This document shows positions 1 to 4,747 of a stretch of DNA of 9,919 nt, one piece after another. A program made the translations under genes and the position numbers. This DNA comes from Candidatus Brocadiaceae bacterium (GTDB taxonomy: Bacteria; Planctomycetota; Brocadiia; Brocadiales; Bathyanammoxibiaceae): the NCBI GenBank assembly GCA_030018855.1, contig JASEHG010000062.1, positions 1 through 9,919 of the forward strand, in the 5' to 3' direction. The stretch's first letter is position 1. Each line of letters begins with the position of its first letter. The notes beneath the pieces were generated by a model. That model was not told where the DNA came from. It saw only the letters and a list, made by a program, of their open reading frames with translations, and searched no databases.

Positions 1-617
1 CCCTCCTCCTGGGACCAAGCCATGCCGAAGAAGTAGCCAGGGACCTGCCCACCACGGTAGTGGCCTCCTCCAGGAGACAGGCCCTGGCTAAAGAGGTCCA
101 GCATATCTTCACCACTGAACGTTTCAGGGTCTACACTAACCCGGACACGGTGGGCGTGGAGGTGGGGGCGGCAGTAAAGAACGTCATTGCCATCGCCGCC
201 GGGATATGTGACGGCATGGGGTTCGGGGACAATACCAAAGCCGCACTCATTGCCAGGGGACTGGTTGAAATTGCCAGGCTTGGGGTAAAGATGGGTGCCA
301 GACGGGCCACCTTTTCTGGTCTAACCGGGCTGGGAGACCTCATCACCACCTGTGTAAGCAGATACGGCAGAAACCGCTCCGTGGGGGAACAAATAGGAAA
401 GGGCCGAAGGCTAAAGAATATACTGGAGGGGATGGAACAGGTGGCCGAAGGCATTTATACCACCCGCTCCGTAAAATTACTGGCCAAGAGACATAAGGTA
501 GAGATGCCCATCTCTGAGGAGATATACCAGATCCTTTATGAGGATAAAGACCCCCGCCAGGCCGTAAGCGACCTTATGATGCGCAGCCCCAGGGCAGAGA
601 TGGAGGAACTGGAGTAG
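1..617 (+). CDS. gpsA: Glycerol-3-phosphate dehydrogenase [NAD(P)+], 3' part (5' end outside window)
   Basis: Cytosolic enzyme interconverting dihydroxyacetone phosphate and sn-glycerol 3-phosphate, the backbone precursor of phospholipids. The frame is open from base 3 with no start, so the gene begins upstream of the window; about 204 C-terminal residues are visible. The fragment opens with LLLGPSHAEEVARDLPTTVV, the GPSHAEEV signature at the end of the N-terminal NAD-binding domain. The C-terminal helical domain follows: VGAAVKNVIAIAAG with the catalytic lysine (codon 177-179), the substrate-binding GDNTKAALIARGL segment, and GLTGLGDLITTC followed by RNR. The length fits the usual C-terminal part of a protein of about 330 residues, and the end is intact (TAG 615-617). 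A hairpin starts one base after the stop and may end transcription. It points toward the minus-strand run of genes, so it is not part of that operon. Identification is firm; only the 5' end is missing. Confidence 0.96.
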   Translation, partial: LLLGPSHAEEVARDLPTTVVASSRRQALAKEVQHIFTTERFRVYTNPDTVGVEVGAAVKNVIAIAAGICDGMGFGDNTKAALIARGLVEIARLGVKMGARRATFSGLTGLGDLITTCVSRYGRNRSVGEQIGKGRRLKNILEGMEQVAEGIYTTRSVKLLAKRHKVEMPISEEIYQILYEDKDPRQAVSDLMMRSPRAEMEELE

Positions 618-656
618 GGGCGAATCCGCCTCAGGCGGATGTTCGCCCTGCTATTT
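618..656 (+). terminator. Hairpin repeat after gpsA, possible intrinsic terminator
   Basis: Outer stem gggcgaa (618-624) pairs with ttcgccc (642-648), and inner stem tccgcct (625-631) pairs with aggcgga (633-639), with a 2-base bulge. A short T-rich stretch (ctatttt, 651-656) follows. Its position right after the gpsA stop favours a terminator role. The T tract is weak and three bases away from the stem. The same sequence type recurs inside the repeat at 4713-4729 (16 of 17 bases equal to 620-636), so this is also a member of a dispersed palindromic repeat family. Confidence 0.5.
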
Positions 657-657
657 T

Positions 658-698
658 GGGTAGACACGGGAGGGGTAGACACATAGGTCTGCCCCTAC
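658..698. repeat. Palindromic intergenic repeat (GTAGGGGCAGAC type)
   Basis: aggggtagac (671-680) pairs with gtctgcccct (687-696) with one G-T wobble and a 6-base loop. The decamer gggtagacac is also directly repeated at 658-667 and 673-682. The right arm aggtctgcccctac (685-698) matches 13 of 14 bases of 9738-9751, so this copy belongs to the same family as the compound hairpin after carA. No T tract follows on either strand, so a terminator role is not supported. Confidence 0.65.
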
Positions 699-702
699 AT
701 TT

Positions 703-725
703 CTACATCTCCAATGATATATCCA
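703..725 (-). repeat. Distal copy of the nadC 3' end (direct repeat flanking the toxin-antitoxin pair)
   Basis: These 23 bases match the last 23 bases of nadC (1268-1290) at 22 positions. On the minus strand they read LDISLEM and a TAG stop, exactly as nadC ends. The single mismatch is synonymous (TCA here, TCG in nadC), and the leucine codon at the edge also differs synonymously (CTG here, TTG in nadC). The match starts precisely at the stop codon. Further upstream the sequence (codons for HPKKN, 741-727) shares only His and Lys codons with nadC. This is read as a relic of a nadC 3' end and the outer boundary of an inserted toxin-antitoxin cassette. Confidence 0.75.
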
Positions 726-741
726 GGTTCTTCTTAGGGTG

Positions 742-1002
742 TTACCGTGTCTTATAAATATCCCCTCTTGGCAGTATGGCAAGGACATTGACAATCCTTG
801 TATCACTATTTATCCCTACAATAACCCTAAGATTCCCTATCCTCAACCTGTGTAGACCCTTGAATTCCCCTTTCAAAGCCCTGGTGTTTGAATAAGGGTC
901 TTTTTCTAGCTCGCTAAAGCATTTATCCAGCCTTCGGGCAGTGGTCTTATCGGCACGCCTGTAATACCTCTCGGCCTGCCTTTGTAGGATAACCCTATAC
1001 AT
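742..1002 (-). CDS. RelE/ParE-superfamily toxin (probable mRNA interferase)
   Basis: An 86-residue protein of usual RelE length. Family features seen are the N-terminal strand MYRVILQRQAERYYRR, a basic helical middle, then LKGEFKGLHRLRIGNLRVIV and the C-terminal VNVLAILPRGDIYK. Basic residues at the positions expected for RNA binding and cleavage are Lys44, Arg52, Arg54, Arg59 and Arg79, with Tyr83 near the end. RelE toxins cut mRNA in the ribosomal A site, whereas ParE relatives poison gyrase; the RIG-x-x-RVIV core and PRGDIYK tail fit the RelE side better, but the target is inferred. The start ATG lies 8 bp inside the antitoxin gene with an AAGG-type ribosome site just upstream, so the two are translationally coupled, antitoxin first. 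The stop TAA is followed at once by the nadC-tail relic in the same frame. Confidence 0.85.
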   Translation of the reverse strand: MYRVILQRQAERYYRRADKTTARRLDKCFSELEKDPYSNTRALKGEFKGLHRLRIGNLRVIVGINSDTRIVNVLAILPRGDIYKTR

Positions 1003-1204
1003 TGGCCTTCTTTATCTTCCGCCACTCTACACCCTTCCCCTGTACGGCCTCCTTTCTGGCCTTCCTGATAAGTATCTTTTCGTCTTCTGTAAATACATCC
1101 TCCTTTTCTCTCAGGTACTCAGCGTAATCTACTAAGGATCCCAGCTTTTTTTCAGGCAGGTTGTCTATTAGTGCCAGAATTTTTTCTATAGCCTTTTTTC
1201 TCAT
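995..1204 (-). CDS. Antitoxin partner of the RelE-like toxin (DUF2281/RelB-like)
   Basis: A 69-residue, strongly charged protein. The N-terminal part (IEKILALIDNLPEKKLGSLVDYAEYL) has the leucine-patterned helix and LPE-x-K-L-x-x-x-x-D-x-AEYL signature of small antitoxins found beside RelE/ParE toxins. The C-terminal half (FTEDEKILIRKARKEAVQGKG, then VEWRKIKK) is the flexible, basic toxin-wrapping type. No clear ribbon-helix-helix or HTH DNA-binding domain is visible, so autoregulation probably acts through the N-terminal part or the complex. The start at 1204 is preceded by AGAAGAGA. Its 3' end overlaps the toxin start by 8 bp. It lies 63 bp after nadC and seems to have its own promoter in that gap. 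Pairing gives high confidence of a toxin-antitoxin operon; the exact antitoxin family is less sure. Confidence 0.82.
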   Translation of the reverse strand: MRKKAIEKILALIDNLPEKKLGSLVDYAEYLREKEDVFTEDEKILIRKARKEAVQGKGVEWRKIKKANV

Positions 1205-1236
1205 ACCAGTCTCTTCTGTTAAGAACTTAAAAGCAT

Positions 1237-1265
1237 ATTGTACACTATAAATCTCTCTATGCCAC
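1237..1265 (-). promoter_or_regulatory. Putative promoter and operator of the toxin-antitoxin pair
   Basis: On the minus strand GTGGCA (1265-1260, 4 of 6 to TTGACA), a 17-bp spacer and TACAAT (1242-1237, 5 of 6 to TATAAT) lie 32 bp before the antitoxin start. A 14-bp imperfect palindrome centred on TGTACA (1235-1248, one mismatched pair) covers the -10 box, where an autoregulating antitoxin complex could bind. The site lies outside nadC, inside the segment bounded by the direct repeats, so the cassette would carry its own promoter. Confidence 0.35.
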
Positions 1266-1267
1266 CA

Positions 1268-1290
1268 CTACATCTCCAACGATATATCCA
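1268..1290 (-). repeat. Proximal copy of the nadC 3'-end direct repeat
   Basis: The last codons of nadC (DISLEM, stop, plus two bases of the preceding Leu codon) form the proximal member of a 22/23 direct repeat with 703-725. Identity stops sharply at the stop codon on one side. Distance between copies is 565 bp start to start, and the only genes between them are the toxin-antitoxin pair. Confidence 0.75.
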
Positions 1291-2131
1291 ACGCCTTTGC
1301 GGAGTGGGTGAGGGCGCCCACGGAAATCCTGTCCACCCCGGTCCTGGCAATGGCCTCTACGTTTTCCAGGGTAACCCCCCCGGACACCTCTACCATCGGG
1401 GGATGGAGGGGGTTGATCTGGCGGATGCTTTTCACGGCCTTTGCTATCTCTTCCACAGTCATATTGTCCAGGAGTATGATGTCCGGTCTTGCGGCAATGG
1501 CCTCCTCCAGTTCTTCCGGGGTCTTCACCTCTACCTCTATTAACATCCACTGGGGGGCCTTCTCCCTGGCCAGTCGTACGCCTTTAGCCAGTTCCTTCCC
1601 AGCCTCCAGGGCCATAAGGTGATTATCCTTGATGAGTACCTGGTCATAAAGCCCCATCCGGTGGTTCAGCCCCCCGCCTACCCTTACGGCGTACTTTTCC
1701 AGACTTCTCCACCCAGGGACCGTCTTCCGGGTGTCGTAGATTCTGGCATGATAATCTTTAATCTTCTCTACAAATAGAGAGGTAAGGGTAGCTATCCCTG
1801 AGAGCCTCTGGATAAAGTTGAGGGCCACACGTTCTCCAGATAGGATGCCCCTGGCGGGGCCAGAGACCTCCGCCAGTACCCTATCAGGCAACACCCTGGC
1901 GCCCTCTTCCACCCTGGGGTTAAAGGAGACCTTCTTGTTGATGCGCTGGTAGACCCTGTTGGCCACAGGAAGTCCAGCCACAATCCCAGTCTCTTTGGCC
2001 ATTATCTCCCCCCTGGCCGTCTGCCACTCAGGGACAAGACTGTCGGTGGTAACATCACCACCGCCGATGTCCTCCTTTATGGCCATCTTTATGAGCTGGT
2101 CTATCTCTTTCAGGTCAATGGGTTCCAACAT
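1268..2131 (-). CDS. nadC: Nicotinate-nucleotide pyrophosphorylase (quinolinate phosphoribosyltransferase)
   Basis: Converts quinolinate and PRPP to nicotinate mononucleotide with loss of CO2, the step where de novo NAD synthesis joins the common pathway. The 287 residues match the usual length. Visible family motifs are DIGGGDVTT near the N-terminus, the TRKTVPGWRSLEKYAV active-site segment, GGGLNHRMGLYDQVLIKDNH (basic residues for quinolinate and PRPP), IEVEV, LLDNM, EVSGGV, and the closing ISVGALTHSAKALDIS. The ATG start gives the normal N-terminus; the ribosome site is weak (GGGGATGATG). It lies 50 bp after uvrB and may be read through from it. The nadA and nadB partners are not in the window. 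The final seven codons and stop are duplicated at 703-725 on the far side of the toxin-antitoxin pair. Confidence 0.97.
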   Translation of the reverse strand: MLEPIDLKEIDQLIKMAIKEDIGGGDVTTDSLVPEWQTARGEIMAKETGIVAGLPVANRVYQRINKKVSFNPRVEEGARVLPDRVLAEVSGPARGILSGERVALNFIQRLSGIATLTSLFVEKIKDYHARIYDTRKTVPGWRSLEKYAVRVGGGLNHRMGLYDQVLIKDNHLMALEAGKELAKGVRLAREKAPQWMLIEVEVKTPEELEEAIAARPDIILLDNMTVEEIAKAVKSIRQINPLHPPMVEVSGGVTLENVEAIARTGVDRISVGALTHSAKALDISLEM

Positions 2132-2170
2132 GCAAGCATCATCCCCATAAAAGAAGGGGACAAGTCTTCA

Positions 2171-2212
2171 CCTGTTCCCTGTCACCTGTTCCCTGTTACC
2201 TGTTTACTGGCC
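2171..2212. repeat. Three tandem 14-bp units across the uvrB stop codon
   Basis: cctgttccctgtca (2171-2184) and cctgttccctgtta (2185-2198) are 13/14 identical, followed by a degenerate third unit cctgtttactggcc (2199-2212). The array contains the uvrB stop (2182-2184) and encodes its last residues (about KQVTGNR). A related stretch, gttccctgtctcctgtc, lies just upstream of the uvrB start at 4201-4217. Confidence 0.7.
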
Positions 2213-4194
2213 CCTGTAGTAAGGGCATGGAGTTTATCCCTGAGTGCGGCGGCCTTCTCAAAATCCAGCCTGGCGGCGGCCTCCCGCATCTCCTCCTTCA
2301 GGTCGTTAATGTACTCCACCGTAACGTACTCTTCCTCCGTCTCGGCCACTACCTCCCTGGCATACCTCTTGGCCGCCACCTCCTCCTCAATGCCCTTCCT
2401 AATCTCCTTTTTAATTGTCCGGGGGGTGACGCCGTGCTTCTTGTTGTACTCCATCTGTAGCTTTCTCCTGCGTCGGGTCTCGTCCATGGCCCTCTGCATG
2501 GAGGAGGTTACCTGGTCTGCATAAAGTATAACCTCTGCATTGACGTTTCTGGCGGTACGGCCGATGGTCTGTATCAAAGAGGTCTCGGAGCGGAGGAAGC
2601 CCTCCTTATCGGCGTCCATAATGGCTACCAGGGAGACCTCCGGGAGGTCCAGACCCTCTCTGAGGAGGTTGACGCCCACTACCACGTCAAACCTGCCGAG
2701 TCTCAAATCACGCAGGATTTCCACCCTCTCAAAGGCGTCCAGTTCCGAGTGGATATACATCCCCTTAAGCCCTTCTTCCTGTATGTACTCGCTCAGATCT
2801 TCTGCCAGACGTTTGGTAAGGGTGGTGACCAGCACCCTCTCTCCCTTTCCTACCCTCTGGCGGATTTGTTCCATGAGGTCTTTTACCTGGGTGCCAGCGG
2901 GCCTTACGTGGATAATTGGGTCCAGTAGACCCGTAGGTCTTATAATTTGTTCCACTATCTCTCCCTCACACCTTTCTAGCTCATAAGGGCCCGGGGTAGC
3001 TGAGACGTATAGCAACTGGTGGGTCTTACCCTCCCACTCCTCAAACTTTAAGGGGCGGTTATCCAGGGCGGAGGGGAGGCGGAACCCATACTCAACCAGG
3101 GTCTTCTTCCTGGCCTGGTCCCCATTGTACATGCCCCCTATCTGGGGGACGGTGACGTGGGACTCGTCCACGATGCAGAAGAAGCCTTCAGGGAAGTAAT
3201 CTATAAGGGTATAAGGTGGTTCCCCTGGGGCCCTACCGCTGAGGTGGCGGGAGTAATTTTCAATGCCATGGCAGTAGCCGGTCTCCATAAGCATCTCCAT
3301 ATCGTAACGCGTCCTGGCCTCAAGGCGTTGGGCCTCCAGGTGTTTCCCCCTGGAACGAAGGACCTCTAACCATGCCACCAGCTCCTTCTCAATGGAGTCC
3401 ACTACCCCTCCTATCTTGCCCTCTGGCATAACAAAGTGTTTGGCAGGGTAGATATCCAGTACCTGTTCCTGGCTGAGCACCTCCCCTGTGGTCGGGTCTA
3501 TCACCGATAGTCTGTCCACCTCGTCCCCAAAGAACTCTATCCTGTAGCCCCATTCCTCATAGGCCGGATACACCTCCACCACGTCGCCCCTCACCCTGAA
3601 GGCACCCCGCTCAAGGCCCAGGTCGTTCCTCTCATACTGGATGTTTACCAATTTTCTGAGGAATTTGTTCCTCTCTATCTCTTCACCCTTGCGGAGCGGG
3701 ATGTACATCTCTTGATATTCCTCAGGGGAGCCTAAGCCGTAGATGCATGAGACGCTGGAGACTATTATGACATCTTTTCGGCTCATCAGGGCACTGGTAG
3801 CGGCCAGGCGGAGGCGGTCAAGCTCCGGGTTTACGGTGGCCTCCTTTTCTATGTAGATGTCTCTCTGGGGTATGTAGGCCTCTGGCTGATAATAGTCGTA
3901 ATAGCTCACAAAGTATCGGACCGCATTGTGCGGGAAGAACTCCTTGAACTCACTATAAAGCTGGGCGGCCAGGGTCTTATTATGGGACATGACCAGGGTG
4001 GGTTTCCCCAGGGCCTGGATGACGTTGGCCATTGTAAAGGTCTTCCCCGAACCCGTTACCCCAAGCAGGGTCTGACATCGCCTTTGACGGGAGTGGCCCT
4101 GCCACTCCGAAAGGAACCCCTCTACAAGTTTCTTAATCGCCTTAGGCTGGTCGCCCCTGGGCCTAAAATTGGATACCAACTTGAATTCTGCCAC
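2182..4194 (-). CDS. uvrB: UvrABC system protein B (excinuclease damage-verification helicase)
   Basis: Cytosolic nucleotide-excision-repair factor that receives damaged DNA from UvrA, verifies the lesion and recruits UvrC. The 670 residues match the family length. In order: GDQPKAI; Walker A GVTGSGKT (45-52); the beta-hairpin YYDYYQPEAY (98-107), which clamps the strand at the lesion; SSVSCIYGLG; Walker B DESH (343-346); helicase motif V GVNLLREGLDLPEV (507-520); motif VI QTIGRTARN (542-550); and the C-terminal UVR domain (about 626-660) that contacts UvrC. The start is GTG at 4194 (GTG GCA GAA TTC), giving MAEFKLVSNFRPRGDQP, preceded by AGGGAACGGGGAC, which supplies a Shine-Dalgarno. About seven extra residues (around SEWQGHSRQRRC, 29-40) precede Walker A compared with E. 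coli UvrB. The last residues come from a tandem repeat. Confidence 0.98.
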   Translation of the reverse strand: MAEFKLVSNFRPRGDQPKAIKKLVEGFLSEWQGHSRQRRCQTLLGVTGSGKTFTMANVIQALGKPTLVMSHNKTLAAQLYSEFKEFFPHNAVRYFVSYYDYYQPEAYIPQRDIYIEKEATVNPELDRLRLAATSALMSRKDVIIVSSVSCIYGLGSPEEYQEMYIPLRKGEEIERNKFLRKLVNIQYERNDLGLERGAFRVRGDVVEVYPAYEEWGYRIEFFGDEVDRLSVIDPTTGEVLSQEQVLDIYPAKHFVMPEGKIGGVVDSIEKELVAWLEVLRSRGKHLEAQRLEARTRYDMEMLMETGYCHGIENYSRHLSGRAPGEPPYTLIDYFPEGFFCIVDESHVTVPQIGGMYNGDQARKKTLVEYGFRLPSALDNRPLKFEEWEGKTHQLLYVSATPGPYELERCEGEIVEQIIRPTGLLDPIIHVRPAGTQVKDLMEQIRQRVGKGERVLVTTLTKRLAEDLSEYIQEEGLKGMYIHSELDAFERVEILRDLRLGRFDVVVGVNLLREGLDLPEVSLVAIMDADKEGFLRSETSLIQTIGRTARNVNAEVILYADQVTSSMQRAMDETRRRRKLQMEYNKKHGVTPRTIKKEIRKGIEEEVAAKRYAREVVAETEEEYVTVEYINDLKEEMREAAARLDFEKAAALRDKLHALTTGASKQVTGNR

Positions 4195-4225
4195 GTCCCC
4201 GTTCCCTGTCTCCTGTCAAGCGTCT

Positions 4226-4248
4226 CGCAGGCTAAAACCTGCGGCTAC
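4226..4248. repeat. Short palindromic core repeat (copy A)
   Basis: A 23-bp unit between the ComEA-like gene and uvrB: cgcagg (4226-4231) pairs with cctgcg (4238-4243) around a ctaaaa loop, followed by gctac. The same 23 bases recur at 4691-4744 split by 31 bp, and a diverged inverted copy is at 4663-4685. No T tract follows on the minus strand, so it is not an evident terminator. Confidence 0.75.
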
Positions 4249-4252
4249 CTGT

Positions 4253-4627
4253 CTACTGGCTACTAGCTACTCTCAAGTATCCCCTTATCTCTTCCAGTAC
4301 TTCAGGACTTATGCCTTTTACCTTGAGGAGGTCTTCCGTACTGCTAAAGGGTCCGTATTTCTTACGGTATTCTACGATGGCCCTGGCCTTCTTCTCTCCA
4401 ATCTTAGGGAGTGCCATAAGCTCATACCACTCTGCAGAATTAACGTCCAGCTGGAGTCTTGTTTCCTGAAGGTCCTGACGGAGTATTTTTATGTCTTCAG
4501 AACCTATATGGGAGTCCAGGAAATACTTTAACAAAATCCCTGCGAAGAGGGTAGAAAAGAGTATGCAGAGGACCAAGAATTCTTTTCTGGAGATGTCAAG
4601 GGTTTCTAAGACCCGGAATGACTTCAT
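4253..4627 (-). CDS. Membrane-anchored ComEA-like helix-hairpin-helix protein
   Basis: Start chosen at 4627 (MKSFRVLETLDISRKEF, 124 residues), with GGCGGA a few bases upstream. An in-frame ATG at 4672 would add 15 residues coded by flanking repeat DNA and is disfavoured. Seen: one hydrophobic segment (about 17-37, FLVLCILFSTLFAGILLKYFL), a short charged helix (43-59, possible coiled coil), then a tandem helix-hairpin-helix domain (60-119) with LDVNSAEWYELMALPKIGEKKARAIVEYR and LLKVKGISPEVLEEIRGYL. ComEA proteins bind double-stranded DNA at the membrane during uptake; the orientation and role here are inferred, since no other competence gene is in the window. It lies between ftsH (120 bp, repeat-filled) and uvrB (58 bp), all on one strand. 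The last codons (SSQ, stop) lie in repeat-like sequence. The domain call is strong; a competence role is uncertain. Confidence 0.8.
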   Translation of the reverse strand: MKSFRVLETLDISRKEFLVLCILFSTLFAGILLKYFLDSHIGSEDIKILRQDLQETRLQLDVNSAEWYELMALPKIGEKKARAIVEYRKKYGPFSSTEDLLKVKGISPEVLEEIRGYLRVASSQ

Positions 4628-4662
4628 ATCACATTCCGCCTGGGGAGTAGACAGTAAGCCAG

Positions 4663-4744
4663 GTAGCCGCAACCTTTAGGTTGCGTTTAACGCAGGCTAA
4701 AGTTCGCCAGAGGCGAATCTGCCTCAGGCATGACCTGCGGCTAC
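4663..4744. repeat. Compound palindromic repeat between ftsH and the ComEA-like gene (copies B and C)
   Basis: Left part 4663-4685 is an inverted copy (B) of the 23-bp core, 18/23 identical, still folding as CGCAACC-ttta-GGTTGCG. The right part is the core in direct orientation (C), cgcaggctaaa (4691-4701) and acctgcggctac (4733-4744), interrupted by a 31-bp insert (4702-4732) that is itself two small hairpins: ttcgcc/ggcgaa (4703-4717) and tgcct/aggca (4720-4730). The ends form a 9-bp inverted repeat, gtagccgca (4663-4671) and tgcggctac (4736-4744). The insert shares 16 of 17 bases with the hairpin after gpsA. Confidence 0.75.
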
Positions 4745-4747
4745 TGC

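Noticed and set aside
60..617. gpsA starting at the GTG at position 60
   Set aside because: The frame is open to the window edge and the residues before it carry the GPSHAEEV signature, so the true start is upstream of the window.
1308..1622. Plus-strand open frame opposite nadC
   Set aside because: Antisense to conserved NadC motifs, with no ribosome site or family resemblance.
2142..2160. Terminator between uvrB and nadC (tcccc/gggga stem)
   Set aside because: Only a 5-bp stem with no T tract on the minus strand; read-through from uvrB to nadC is more likely.
2171..2212. CRISPR-like array
   Set aside because: Units are 14 bp, directly adjacent without spacers, and overlap a coding sequence.
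2540..2986. A 148-codon open frame on the plus strand opposite uvrB
   Set aside because: Low-complexity Ser/Arg-rich translation, fully antisense to conserved helicase motifs of uvrB.
4628..4672. Longer form of the ComEA-like protein starting at 4672
   Set aside because: The extra 15 residues are coded mainly by the repeat flank, and the ATG at 4627 has a better ribosome site and leads directly into the membrane anchor.
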